Source: Halobacillus aidingensis (lineage in GTDB: Bacteria; Bacillota; Bacilli; Bacillales; Halobacillaceae). Taken from it: a stretch of DNA of 64,000 nucleotides. This document shows, piece after piece, positions 1-8,989 of the stretch. The notes under the pieces were generated by a model, which did no database searches, was not told where the DNA came from, and saw nothing but the letters and a program-made list of their open reading frames with translations. The stretch lies in NCBI RefSeq assembly GCF_900104185.1, contig NZ_FNIZ01000014.1, positions 42,570 through 106,569 on the forward strand, given 5' to 3'. Within the stretch, counting starts at the first letter, position 1, and every line of letters starts with the position of its first letter. Made by a program: the position numbers and the translations under genes.

Positions 1-528
1 AGGAGTCTCCCCATTCCCCTCCGCCCCTTTATCCAATAAGTGTCTCGAAACCACTTACGGTATAGGATGTTTTTACTGACAAGGAAAGTAGAGCTATATG
101 AATTCCCATAACCGCTATTCTGGATAAAAAGCTTGCTATAGAGCGCTTAATTACTATAAATCAGGAATTGTGAAAGACATTCATCCTCGGGAAAGGGGTT
201 CGTTTCACATATGCATCGAATGGGGTGGTTGGGAAGCTGCGAGACTCCCGTGGGAGAAAGGAGATAGGCGAGATCCCGCAGGACGAAGTCCGAGGAAGCT
301 TGCCACTCCCCCACAGGAAAGTGTTCAAATGCGGAACCGCCTTGGTAGACACGACTGGCATAAGCCGAACAGCAACGGAATGTGCCTTTTCATTCCTTTG
401 CTGTTCGGCTTATGACGCGAGTGTCTGGGCGGTGGAGCTAGACGAGTAGCTTCCCAGCCCCCCCTAACGCTCAACACGGCAAACGAACCCCGAAAAGTCT
501 CGAAATCGAGTCTTCCACAATCCTTCCA
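1..528 (-). repeat. Composite palindromic repeat, copy R1 (cut by window edge)
   Basis: This is the first of seven related GC-rich repeats, in reverse orientation. Unit M2 survives only as bases 1-31 because the window begins inside it. A spacer follows, and unit M1 spans about 222-476. The outer end at about 490-528 carries the terminal inverted repeat seen in the other copies. M1 contains the extra hairpin at 322-442. The short open frames across it are also found in other copies as accidental translations, so I see no gene between 1 and 624. Confidence 0.85.
322..442 (-). repeat. Inserted hairpin inside M1 of R1
   Basis: A 121-base inverted repeat interrupts M1 between the conserved words CAGGAAAG and CGAGT. 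Copies R5 and R6 are uninterrupted at the same point. Relative to the hairpins in R2 and R3, one base pair of the stem is changed on both sides (CAG/CTG becomes CCG/CGG), so pairing is kept. Confidence 0.8.
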
Positions 529-624
529 TATAGTTGAATAACTTTGTTAAAAACTAGACAAGAAGGATAGAGGTTGAGTACGATGAAAATGGTTGAATGA
601 TCATGATGAGGAGAGGAAGATTAG

Positions 625-2187
625 ATGTCGAAGCTTGATCTGACTCAGTATGAAAAGAAAATGATTGTTAGAAACATGCAGGATAAAGATATCGAACAGA
701 TTTTTAAGTTACAAAAAGTTTGTTTCCCTGATATGGATCCATGGAAGAGGGAACATCTGGAGAGCCACTTGACACATTTTGCGGAAGGGCAATTTGTCGT
801 TGAGTTTGATGGGAAAATCATTGGAAGCTGTTCAAGTTTGATCGTTAATTTTGATGAATATGATGATAAACATACGTGGGATGACATTACAGATGAAGGG
901 TATATCACGAATCATGATCCAGACGGGTACAATCTGTATGGAATTGAAGTGATGGTCCATCCTGAATACAGAGGGATGAAAATAGGAAGACGTTTATATG
1001 AAGCAAGGAAAGAATTAGCCCGCGCGTTGAACTTGAAGAGTATCATCATCGGAGGACGTATTCCGAACTACCACAAGTACGAAGATGAAATGTCCCCACG
1101 TGAATATGTGGAGGAAGTCCGCAATCAAAACATTTATGATCCTGTCCTTACCTTCCAAATCATGAATGGCTTTACTGTCATGCGGATCAACCCTGATTAT
1201 CTTCCGGATGACGAGCAGTCTTTGAAGTATGCGACGCTGATGGAATGGAATAATATTGATTATCGTGCCCGTACAAAACGCTATTTTAAGACAAGTCATC
1301 CAGTGAGAATTATGGTCATTCAATATATGATGAAAAATATCGATTCCTTTGAAGAGTTTGCAAAGCAATGTGAGTATTACGTAGATGTTGCTGCTGATTA
1401 CGGATCTGATTTTGCGGTATTTCCCGAAATTTTCACTACGCAGCTTATGTCCTTCTTAGAAGAAAAAGTCCCGTCTCAAGCCGTTCGTAAATTGAGTGCA
1501 TATACCGAAGAGTATATTGAAATGTTCACACACCTTGCTGTGAAATACAATGTGAACATTATCGGCGGGTCCCACTTCGTGGAGGAAGAAGAGCAGATTT
1601 ATAACATATCTTATCTATTCAGACGCGATGGTACGATCGAAAAGCAATACAAAATTCACGTAACACCGAACGAACGGACATGGTGGGGCATTCAGCCTGG
1701 AGATGCGGTCAAAGTCTTTGATACGGATTGTGGCAAAATCGCGATTCAGATTTGTTATGATATCCAGTTTCCTGAGCTCGCTCGCTATGCAGTCGATCAA
1801 GGAGCGAACATTATTTTCGTCCCGTTTTGTACGGATGACAGACAAGGATACTTACGTGTACGTTATTGTGCCCAGGCTCGTGCGGTCGAAAATCAGGTGT
1901 ACACCGTTATTGCAGGTACGGTAGGAAATCTGACGCAAGTGGAGAATATGGATATCCAATATGCACAATCGGGCATCTTTACTCCATCGGACTTCGAATT
2001 TGCCCGTGATGGAATTATTGGTGAATGTAATCCGAATGTGGAAACGGTCGTTGTTGGAGATGTTGATTTAGAAATACTGAGAAGACAGCGGAAGTCAGGA
2101 ACTGTCCGGCAGCTACGGGACAGACGTCGGGATTTATTTGATCTTCGATTTAAATTAGACACAGAAGAAAAGCCAGAACGAACGTAA
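625..2187 (+). CDS. yhcX: GNAT acetyltransferase-nitrilase fusion, YhcX-like
   Basis: A 520-residue two-domain protein. Residues about 12-220 form a GNAT acetyltransferase fold with the acetyl-CoA loop near GMKIGRRLYEA (117-127). Residues about 225-510 form a carbon-nitrogen hydrolase domain with the Glu-Lys-Cys triad visible as E268 (FPEIF), K343 (QYKIH) and C377 (QICYD). Length and domain order match Bacillus YhcX and related amidohydrolases; the amide substrate is not known from sequence. AGGAGAGGAAG lies just upstream of the ATG. The SDR gene downstream starts 13 bases after the stop, so they are probably cotranscribed. No signal peptide, so cytoplasmic. Confidence 0.9.
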   Translation: MSKLDLTQYEKKMIVRNMQDKDIEQIFKLQKVCFPDMDPWKREHLESHLTHFAEGQFVVEFDGKIIGSCSSLIVNFDEYDDKHTWDDITDEGYITNHDPDGYNLYGIEVMVHPEYRGMKIGRRLYEARKELARALNLKSIIIGGRIPNYHKYEDEMSPREYVEEVRNQNIYDPVLTFQIMNGFTVMRINPDYLPDDEQSLKYATLMEWNNIDYRARTKRYFKTSHPVRIMVIQYMMKNIDSFEEFAKQCEYYVDVAADYGSDFAVFPEIFTTQLMSFLEEKVPSQAVRKLSAYTEEYIEMFTHLAVKYNVNIIGGSHFVEEEEQIYNISYLFRRDGTIEKQYKIHVTPNERTWWGIQPGDAVKVFDTDCGKIAIQICYDIQFPELARYAVDQGANIIFVPFCTDDRQGYLRVRYCAQARAVENQVYTVIAGTVGNLTQVENMDIQYAQSGIFTPSDFEFARDGIIGECNPNVETVVVGDVDLEILRRQRKSGTVRQLRDRRRDLFDLRFKLDTEEKPERT

Positions 2188-2200
2188 GGGAGGAATTTTG

Positions 2201-2929
2201 ATGATGTTGGACAAACAAGTGGCTATTGTTACAGGAGCTTCAAGAGGAATCGGAAAAGAAATTGCTTTCCAACTCGCTGAAAAAGGGGCTTATTTATCCA
2301 TCATAGGCAGCTCTGAAGAAATTCACCAAACGAAGGAAGATTTAAAGAAGCAAGGGCACACAAACGTTTTGGCTTATATGGCCGATGTCAGTGATGAAAA
2401 CGAAATCGACCAGGTGGTGGAAGGGACCAAGAAAGCGTATGGCAAAGTAGACATTCTTGTCAACAATGCTGGAATCGGTGATTTTAAACCAATTGAAGAA
2501 GTGACGGTAGAAGAATGGCGTCGTACGTACGATATCAACGTACAGGGTGTATTTCTCGCGACCAAAGCCGTTCTTCCTATCATGAAAAAGCAACAGTTCG
2601 GTACGATCATTACGGTCGCCTCTGATGTCTCTCGATATACGATTCCAGAAGGTGGTGCCCTATACACATCCACAAAATACGCTGTTCAAGGGTTTATGGG
2701 GTCACTCGCTCAAGAAGTGAGAAAAGATGGCATCCGGGCAGGTACCATCAATCCTGGAATGGTGGATACTTATTTTGCGAATGGGACTCAAGGCGATCCT
2801 GAAAAATCAGAATGGCTCAAGGTTCATGATATTGCGGAAGCCGTCGTCTACATGGCGCTTGCGCCGAAACATATGGTCATTGATGAAATGCATCTCCACC
2901 CGCTCATCCAAGATTACCCACGGGTATAA
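2201..2929 (+). CDS. Short-chain dehydrogenase/reductase
   Basis: A 242-residue classical SDR oxidoreductase. TGASRGIG (residues 11-18) is the NAD(P)-binding turn, NNAG is at 88-91, and the catalytic YxxxK is Y155-K159 with a serine near 141. It resembles 3-oxoacyl-ACP-reductase-like enzymes, but the substrate cannot be told. I chose ATG 2201 because AAGGGAGG ends seven bases upstream; a TTG one codon earlier is in frame. It follows the YhcX-like gene closely and is closed by the terminator at 2934-2972. Confidence 0.85.
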   Translation: MMLDKQVAIVTGASRGIGKEIAFQLAEKGAYLSIIGSSEEIHQTKEDLKKQGHTNVLAYMADVSDENEIDQVVEGTKKAYGKVDILVNNAGIGDFKPIEEVTVEEWRRTYDINVQGVFLATKAVLPIMKKQQFGTIITVASDVSRYTIPEGGALYTSTKYAVQGFMGSLAQEVRKDGIRAGTINPGMVDTYFANGTQGDPEKSEWLKVHDIAEAVVYMALAPKHMVIDEMHLHPLIQDYPRV

Positions 2930-2933
2930 ATGA

Positions 2934-2972
2934 AGACCAGGTCATCCAAAAAATGGATGACCTGGTCTGTTT
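2934..2972. terminator. Bidirectional intrinsic terminator
   Basis: A perfect 15-bp stem (AGACCAGGTCATCC arm) with an A-rich loop sits between converging genes and can serve both. Confidence 0.85.
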
Positions 2973-2974
2973 AT

Positions 2975-3211
2975 TTATGTGAAAAAGCTGGGCTCTAGTG
3001 TAGTCGCTTGAGCATGATCGATATAGCTTAACAAGGCTTCGTGAGATTCCAGCATTTCGCTTTGTTTGCTCGGATAATAAGCCGAGTGAAGGAATGTTTC
3101 GATCTTTTTAGAAAGAAATTCATCCCTTGTGCGTACCATGAGGACGAGCAAGTCGTCCCATTGCCCCCAGATCATGAAATGCAGGGCTTTGTCGTAATCA
3201 TAGTGATTCAT
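2975..3211 (-). CDS. Small protein, YhdB-like
   Basis: A 78-residue soluble protein starting MNHYDYDKALHFMIWGQWDD. The pattern of an N-terminal YDKAL, a central WDDLLVLMVRTRDE and a C-terminal YIDHA recalls the small uncharacterised YhdB family of Bacillus, but this is from memory and the family has no known function. It lacks membrane segments and cysteines. An AGGAAGTG sequence precedes the ATG. It is a single gene converging on the SDR gene. Confidence 0.6.
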   Translation of the reverse strand: MNHYDYDKALHFMIWGQWDDLLVLMVRTRDEFLSKKIETFLHSAYYPSKQSEMLESHEALLSYIDHAQATTLEPSFFT

Positions 3212-3395
3212 TGGATGACACTTCCTTTATGAAAGGAGTGGTCTTATTATCCCCGCGAGCGTTCTTACTCAATCAGAGAGTTCGTCACAGTTCTGGGAAT
3301 CCCGACACATTTTTGCTTTTTTCTTCCGCAAAGCATTGGAAATTTTGTTATGATAGTATGGAAAAGTTTTGCTTTTGACGGAAGGAGTCTTCGTG

Positions 3396-3866
3396 ATGTC
3401 AGAAAAAAATCTGCTTTATGCAAATGTGGGGTGTGTCATCTTATTGGGATTGTTATTATTCCTGGGCTTTGTAACAGCTGAAGCTGATGCCACCCAACAG
3501 GTGATGATTCTCATTTCGGAAATCATTGGAGGAATAACCCTGGTTGTTGCCATTCTTTCTCTTTTTTACATAAAAAGTGATCAACGGTTTCTCCCTCTAT
3601 CCATTTTATGTTTTTTAGCTCCCTGGTTGTTGTATGGGATCGGTTACGAAGTAGGGTTTGATGCTGCAACACCTTATACGTGGATATGGTTTATTGGATT
3701 GTACATTCTTCTAATTGTGGGCTTTATCTTTATTCGGATCGGTTACAAAAAAATAGAGGGTCATTATAAACTTGTTTCTGCTTTCCTTTTATTTATTAAT
3801 GCTATTTTTTTCGTTTATTTAATTTTCATTCAAATATGGTGGAGCATCCCGTTTCTGAATAGCTAA
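3396..3866 (+). CDS. Four-helix membrane protein of unknown function
   Basis: A 156-residue hydrophobic protein with about four transmembrane helices (near residues 7-27, 35-58, 66-85 and 92-145, the last region probably two helices). No recognised motif or family. I chose ATG 3396, preceded by GGAAGGAG; an upstream in-frame start at 3369 has no ribosome-binding site. It stands alone, with an intrinsic terminator just after the stop. Confidence 0.7.
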   Translation: MSEKNLLYANVGCVILLGLLLFLGFVTAEADATQQVMILISEIIGGITLVVAILSLFYIKSDQRFLPLSILCFLAPWLLYGIGYEVGFDAATPYTWIWFIGLYILLIVGFIFIRIGYKKIEGHYKLVSAFLLFINAIFFVYLIFIQIWWSIPFLNS

Positions 3867-3867
3867 T

Positions 3868-3898
3868 CCTCAGTTCTCATTCAACTGAGGATTTTCTT
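3868..3898 (+). terminator. Intrinsic terminator
   Basis: CCTCAGTT/AACTGAGG stem followed by a T-rich run directly after the membrane-protein gene. Confidence 0.75.
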
Positions 3899-3993
3899 TA
3901 TATGCAAGCTGACTTCCTGTTTTTAGCAATCGCATATTTGCCTTCCAACCACACATACTAACCGTAAACATGGATGGAAGGAGGTTGAAAAAC

Positions 3994-4536
3994 ATGAAGA
4001 TCAAAGTATTAGCCATCGGTCTTTTAGCAGCTGGATCTCTTGTCGCCTGCCAGGCGGAACAAGAAGCTGGTGACAATGGCAACTACAACGGAGTAGAAAA
4101 TACAAGCTTCGAACGTACAGCTGATGACATGGCCGAAAATGGTCAAAAAGCGAACCAGTATGACAATGATCGCGGAATGGTTCATAACACGAATTATAAA
4201 GTGGCCAAGGATGCAGCAAACCGTATCGAAAAGAATGTCGATGGCGTGGATCGTGTTTATGTGCTGAAAACACGCGATAATGCCTATGTAGCGGCAGAGC
4301 TTGATAATCCTAAAGGAGACAAGAACGAAGTCTCTGATGAAATGGAAAAGCAAATCAAAAAAGCAGTCAAAGCATCGGACCAGGACATTAACAATGTTTA
4401 CATTTCAACAAATCCAGATTTTGTTGACTTGACGAACAATTATGTGGAAGACTCTCAAAACGGTGAGCCTGTCACAGGATTTTTCCGTGAATTCGGAGAA
4501 ATGGTTGACCGGATTTTCCCTGACCAACGTTCATAA
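3994..4536 (+). CDS. yhcN: YhcN/YlaJ-family sporulation lipoprotein
   Basis: A 180-residue predicted lipoprotein. The signal peptide ends in LVAC with lipidated C19, followed by a polar linker and a domain at about 60-130 of the YhcN/YlaJ type (AKDAANRIEKNVDGVDRVYV, then AYVAAELD). Family members are forespore or spore membrane lipoproteins that affect germination or outgrowth. ATG 3994 has AAGGAGG upstream; the eight residues encoded further upstream do not suit a signal peptide. It is monocistronic, ending at a two-way terminator. Assignment to YhcN rather than YlaJ is uncertain. Confidence 0.8.
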   Translation: MKIKVLAIGLLAAGSLVACQAEQEAGDNGNYNGVENTSFERTADDMAENGQKANQYDNDRGMVHNTNYKVAKDAANRIEKNVDGVDRVYVLKTRDNAYVAAELDNPKGDKNEVSDEMEKQIKKAVKASDQDINNVYISTNPDFVDLTNNYVEDSQNGEPVTGFFREFGEMVDRIFPDQRS

Positions 4537-4539
4537 TAA

Positions 4540-4577
4540 AGAAAAGCCAGGACTTTTTTAAAGTTCTGGCTTTTCAG
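4540..4577. terminator. Bidirectional terminator
   Basis: AGAAAAGCCAG stem with T runs on both sides. It overlaps the 3' end of the converging methyltransferase gene. Confidence 0.8.
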
Positions 4578-5268
4578 CTTTTAAGATCATGAAATTAGGC
4601 TTTGTTGAAACTTTATGAAATCCTTCTGGGTGTACTTTTTTAAATTCCAATGTAGGCTTTGGCTCGGAGAGTTTGATTAAATGAAAATGATCCGTCACTG
4701 AGGAAATAATCTCATCAAGCGGACGTCTGTAGAAAGTCATCGGAATTTTTTCTCCATCAACTGTCCATTCATCTTGGATTTCATGGCAGGCATAATAAGA
4801 ATCCACCTCATGGTTCATATAATCCATGAACGGATGATGGGTAGAGAAAAGAAGGGTGCCTCCTGGTTTTAATGTGCGATGGAACTCCTGAAAAATGGGT
4901 GCCCAATCTTTTATGTAATGCAAAGTGAGTGAACTGATAATAAGATCAAAGGATCTATCATCCATTGGCAGAGGGTCTGTTAAGTCGTGAACGAAAGCGT
5001 GGACCTTGGCATTTCCTGCTCTCCGCTTGGTTGCGGCAATCATCGAAGGACTGAGGTCTATCGCTGTGACGTCTGCATCTTGATCGGCCATGTAACGCGC
5101 ATACCATCCTGCTGCACAGCCTGCATCCAAAACTTTTTTCCCTTGAAGATCAGGGAGTAGATCGACCATGGCCGGACGTTCAAGATAAGCATTGTAGGGC
5201 TTTCGGTCAACTTCGAATTCATAATGCGAAGATAAATGCTCATAGGAGTGGAGGACATTCTTTTTCAT
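4558..5268 (-). CDS. Class I SAM-dependent methyltransferase
   Basis: A 236-residue protein with a Rossmann methyltransferase fold: motif I VLDAGCAAGWYA at about 46-57, an acidic residue ending the second strand (AIDLS), then motifs SFDLIISSLTLHY and LKPGGTLLFSTHHP. It resembles UbiE/Coq5-like and small-molecule methyltransferases; the substrate is unknown. A GAAGGGAG-type site precedes the ATG. It diverges from the TetR gene at 5402, leaving a shared promoter region of about 130 bases. Confidence 0.85.
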   Translation of the reverse strand: MKKNVLHSYEHLSSHYEFEVDRKPYNAYLERPAMVDLLPDLQGKKVLDAGCAAGWYARYMADQDADVTAIDLSPSMIAATKRRAGNAKVHAFVHDLTDPLPMDDRSFDLIISSLTLHYIKDWAPIFQEFHRTLKPGGTLLFSTHHPFMDYMNHEVDSYYACHEIQDEWTVDGEKIPMTFYRRPLDEIISSVTDHFHLIKLSEPKPTLEFKKVHPEGFHKVSTKPNFMILKAEKPEL

Positions 5269-5401
5269 ATGAAAACTCCCTTCTGTTCTTATTTCTTTCA
5301 GTGTACCTCAAAAAAAGGTTGCAACTCTAATAAAAGAGCGTATAATCAATTCTGTAGTAAAAATGACTAATTCGTTCAAATGGTCAGGTGGTGAGATTGA
5401 T

Positions 5402-5971
5402 ATGGATAGAAAAGAAGAAATTCGTGACGCTGCACGTCAATCTTTTTCAATCTTGGGTTATAAAGCGACAACGATGGATCATGTCGCCAAAGCCGCTAAT
5501 GTAGGAAAAGGGACGATTTATAACTTCTTCCGAAACAAAGAAGAACTGTTTCAGGACATTATCGCGGAACTCCTTTTGGAAATGAAGAGAAAAGCTGAAT
5601 CCGTCATGGATGACGAACAATCCCTGAAAGAAAATGTACATCGATCACTGGTCGAATTGCTTCAATACCGTAAAAGCCATCAATTGACAGTGAAACTCGT
5701 GTACGAAGCTCGTGAAATAGGAACGGCAGCTGTGAAGGAAGCCCTTCAAAATATAGAGTCTCTAATTTTGGATTATCTAAAGGAAAAAGTTATAGCAGCG
5801 GTGGCAGAGGGAGATATTCGCCAATGTGATCCGGAAATTACGGCATTTATGATGTTGAAGTTATACACGGCACTGATTATTGATTGGGAAGAAGGACATG
5901 AGCCTTTATCTAAGGAAAAGATCCTTCATTTATTTGATGATTATGTGTTCAAAGGATTGTCACCCGAATGA
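5402..5971 (+). CDS. TetR-family repressor of the YhgE operon, YhgD-like
   Basis: A 189-residue TetR regulator. The N-terminal helix-turn-helix is clear (ATTMDHVAKAANVGKGTIYN, about residues 20-39), followed by a helical ligand-binding and dimerisation domain. I preferred ATG 5402, preceded by GGTGGTGAG, over the in-frame start at 5363. The next gene, 68 bases downstream, encodes a YhgE/Pip protein; in B. subtilis the TetR gene yhgD precedes yhgE in the same way. Autoregulation of the pair is likely but inferred. Confidence 0.85.
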   Translation: MDRKEEIRDAARQSFSILGYKATTMDHVAKAANVGKGTIYNFFRNKEELFQDIIAELLLEMKRKAESVMDDEQSLKENVHRSLVELLQYRKSHQLTVKLVYEAREIGTAAVKEALQNIESLILDYLKEKVIAAVAEGDIRQCDPEITAFMMLKLYTALIIDWEEGHEPLSKEKILHLFDDYVFKGLSPE

Positions 5972-6039
5972 TGGTCCTCTTTTTTTGCACGAAAATGACC
6001 AAATGAATATTTTAGTCATATGTTATTGGGGGATGGAAA

Positions 6040-8247
6040 ATGAATGGTTGGAAACTTTGGATCTCAGAGTGGAAACATATCGGAAAGAACAAAAAAGTAC
6101 TCGTACCGTTTTTAGCGGTGCTTCTTATACCGCTGATTTATAGTGCCATGTTTTTGTGGGCGTTTTGGAATCCTTATGGCAGTATGGATCAATTGCCCGT
6201 AGCCATTGTCAACCTTGATGAAGGGGCGGAGTTCAGTGGAGAGCCTCTTCAAGTAGGGGAAGAGTTCGTGAGTCAATTAGAAGACAGTGGTGATTTTGAG
6301 TACCATCTCGTTTCAGAGGATAAAGGTTATGAAGGTCTTGAAAAGCAAGATTATTATATGCTTGTGGAGATTCCATCCAATTTTTCTGAGGATGCTACAA
6401 CGGTGATGGATGATACGCCGAAGCCGTTGCAGTTGAAATACGTACCGAATGAAGGGTTTAACTTCCTATCTGCCCAAATCGGAGAATCGGCAACAGAAAA
6501 AATGAAAGCTAAATTATCCAGTGAAATGACAGAAACCTATGCGAGTGCTATGTTTGAGCAGTTCAATGTACTTCAAAAAGGTTTAGCAGAAGCAAGTGAG
6601 AAAGCAGGAAGCCTGGACCAGGGAGCGGCCGATTTGGACCAGGGAGCCAAACAATTGGAAGAAAAATTAAAAACATTCTCGGAGAAACAACTGGAGCTTG
6701 CAAGTGGGACGCAAACGCTGCGGAACGGTGCGTCTGATTTGGCTGCCGGGTCGTCTGACTTGAGTGATGGACTGGGAAGATTACAAGAAGGATTTTCGCA
6801 ACTTGAAAGAGGAACAGCTGATGCCCAAGGTGGCGCGGAAGACTTACAAGAGGGCATAGCTCAATCTAAAGAAGGAGCCGAATCTTTAAGCGAAGGCATC
6901 TCTTTGATGGTTGAAAAAACGTCTCCGTTAAAAAGTGGCGCAGAAAAGCTTAATGAAAGTATGGTCAGGCTGAATCAAGGCGCAGGTCAGGTATCCACTT
7001 CTGCCCAACAGGTGGCTGAAGGTATCACTAGTCTAAGAAAAGAGATGGTTCCTTTAGTTGAAACCATGCCTGAAGAACAACAAAAAGCTCTTCTCCAAAA
7101 GATTGAAGACCTGGAGGCTGGAGCTGGCAGCCTTGTTCAAGGAGCAAGTTCTCTCAACTCAGCAACAGCAAGTGTCGTCGAATCTACTGGGCCGCTGACC
7201 GGGGAAATTCAAGAACTCCTCAAGGCACAAACTCAACTGCAAAAAGGGGCTGATTCACTAGTCGCTGGTCAAACGAATCTCTATGAAGGATCCGTCAAGC
7301 TTTCCGATGGGCAAGTGAAGTTGGGGAACTCTATGGGTCGCTTTTCTCAAGAACTGGCCAAAGCTCAGGAGGGAGCTGTGAAAGTGGCCTCCGGAGCATC
7401 TGACATCAATCAAGGAGCGAGTCGGATCTTCGATGGGTCCAACCAGCTGGCTGACGGTTCTAGGCAACTTCAAGAAGGAGCAGGTGATTTGTCAGAAGGG
7501 ACAAATGCATTAACAGCCGGAACGAAAGAGTTCGAATCGAATCTAACTACAGCTTCATCGGAAGCGAATGAGGTGAAAGCTGATGATGAGACAGGAGAAA
7601 TGATGGGATCACCTGTAGGTGTGGAGAAAGAATCCCTTAATCATGTGCCGAATTACGGTACAGGCTTCACCCCTTATTTCTTGTCACTAGGCTTATTCGT
7701 AGGCGCATTGTTAATTACGATTGTTTACCCTGTCCGTGATCCCGTAGAAAATCCGAGAAGCGGGCTTGGGTGGTTCTCGGCGAAATTTGGTGTCTTGTTT
7801 GTGGCTGGCACCATTCAAGCTGTGATTGCGGCAAGTGTGATACTGTATGGGTTGAAACTAGAAGTTACACATGTAGGGTATTTCTATTTGTTCAGTATCC
7901 TCACGAGTTTGACCTTTATGACGTTGGTACAGATGCTCGTGACCTGGCTCGGGGACCCAGGAAGATTCATGGCTATTTTGATTTTAATTCTTCAACTGAC
8001 GACGAGTGCAGGGACCTTTCCTCTAGAATTGATTCCTGAACCGTTACAATGGTTTAATCCACTTTTACCTATGACTTACTCAGTGGCTGGATACAAATCC
8101 ATCATATCCGATGGCAATTTCGCCTTCATGTTGCAGAATGCTTCTATTTTGACAGCTTTCATTTTAGGAGCTTCCGTACTATCGGTCATGTATTTTGTAT
8201 TGAAAAATCGAAAACTAAACGCTTCCCTTCAGGAGGAGGCCGTATAA
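6040..8247 (+). CDS. yhgE: YhgE/Pip-family membrane protein
   Basis: A 735-residue membrane protein. One transmembrane helix at about 20-43 leads into a large extracytoplasmic region (about 45-540), and five or six helices fill the C-terminus (about 545-720) in an ABC-2-like arrangement. The middle is built of repeats of the form GAxxLxxGxxxLxxG, predicted to give long helical rods. This architecture defines the YhgE/Pip family, which includes the lactococcal phage infection protein and relatives of type VII secretion components. Its role here is unknown. GGGGGATGG precedes the ATG. It is cotranscribed with the TetR gene. Confidence 0.9.
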   Translation: MNGWKLWISEWKHIGKNKKVLVPFLAVLLIPLIYSAMFLWAFWNPYGSMDQLPVAIVNLDEGAEFSGEPLQVGEEFVSQLEDSGDFEYHLVSEDKGYEGLEKQDYYMLVEIPSNFSEDATTVMDDTPKPLQLKYVPNEGFNFLSAQIGESATEKMKAKLSSEMTETYASAMFEQFNVLQKGLAEASEKAGSLDQGAADLDQGAKQLEEKLKTFSEKQLELASGTQTLRNGASDLAAGSSDLSDGLGRLQEGFSQLERGTADAQGGAEDLQEGIAQSKEGAESLSEGISLMVEKTSPLKSGAEKLNESMVRLNQGAGQVSTSAQQVAEGITSLRKEMVPLVETMPEEQQKALLQKIEDLEAGAGSLVQGASSLNSATASVVESTGPLTGEIQELLKAQTQLQKGADSLVAGQTNLYEGSVKLSDGQVKLGNSMGRFSQELAKAQEGAVKVASGASDINQGASRIFDGSNQLADGSRQLQEGAGDLSEGTNALTAGTKEFESNLTTASSEANEVKADDETGEMMGSPVGVEKESLNHVPNYGTGFTPYFLSLGLFVGALLITIVYPVRDPVENPRSGLGWFSAKFGVLFVAGTIQAVIAASVILYGLKLEVTHVGYFYLFSILTSLTFMTLVQMLVTWLGDPGRFMAILILILQLTTSAGTFPLELIPEPLQWFNPLLPMTYSVAGYKSIISDGNFAFMLQNASILTAFILGASVLSVMYFVLKNRKLNASLQEEAV

Positions 8248-8275
8248 AAAGAGAGCTTTTTGCTCTCTTTTTTTG
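8248..8275 (+). terminator. Intrinsic terminator
   Basis: AGAGAGC/GCTCTCT stem with a T7 run right after the YhgE stop. Confidence 0.85.
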
Positions 8276-8407
8276 TTCAGGCACCTTCGTATATTGTAGT
8301 CTTTTTTTAGGGGAAAGCACCGCTGTCATCAAACAGGTGAAGTAAGAAAAAGAGTGACGTTGCCAATCCATTATTCTGATAAAATGTGAAAAAAGGGGGA
8401 TTGGATA

Positions 8408-8905
8408 ATGATTAGAATGGCAGAGGTCTGTGATGCGTCAGACTATAGAGATCTCATTGAAAATCTGGAGGCAGAATCCGATTTTTTACTGTTTGGTAAA
8501 GGCGAAAGAAAATCCACCATAGAACAGGTGGAAGGCTTGATTCAAAAGGTGGAGAAAGAAGAAAATTCTACGATCTTCCTATCCGAATTAAACGGGGAAG
8601 TCATCGGGCATGTCACCGTTTTTGGCGGGGGTGCACCAAGGATTTTACATACAGCGAGCGTAATTACGGGAGTATTGAAGGAATTCCATGGCCAAGGATC
8701 CGCTAAGGAGCTTTTCCTTCGTCTATTTGAATGGGCGGAAGAAAAAGGAGTGATAAGGCTTGAACTTACGGTTATGGTCCATAATGAAAGAGCTGTTCAC
8801 TTTTATGAAGGCATGGGTTTTGAAAAAGAAGGAGTGAAGAGACAGTCCCTTATCGTCAGTGGAAGGCCTGTCGATGAGTATGTCATGGCTAAAATTCTAG
8901 TATAG
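8408..8905 (+). CDS. GNAT N-acetyltransferase
   Basis: A 165-residue single-domain GNAT. The acetyl-CoA binding stretch is GVLKEFHGQGSAKELFLRL, and the C-terminal half carries the usual NERAVHFYEGMGFEKEGVKR motif of RimI/RimL-like enzymes. The acceptor substrate is unknown. AAAAGGGGG lies upstream of the ATG. It stands 85 bases before spoVR with no clear terminator between them. Confidence 0.85.
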   Translation: MIRMAEVCDASDYRDLIENLEAESDFLLFGKGERKSTIEQVEGLIQKVEKEENSTIFLSELNGEVIGHVTVFGGGAPRILHTASVITGVLKEFHGQGSAKELFLRLFEWAEEKGVIRLELTVMVHNERAVHFYEGMGFEKEGVKRQSLIVSGRPVDEYVMAKILV

Positions 8906-8989
8906 GGGACAAGAAGATGGTCTGAACCTTCATGTTCGCTGCTTTACCCTCATATAGTAAAATAAGCGAAATCGAAGGAGGGGGCATCT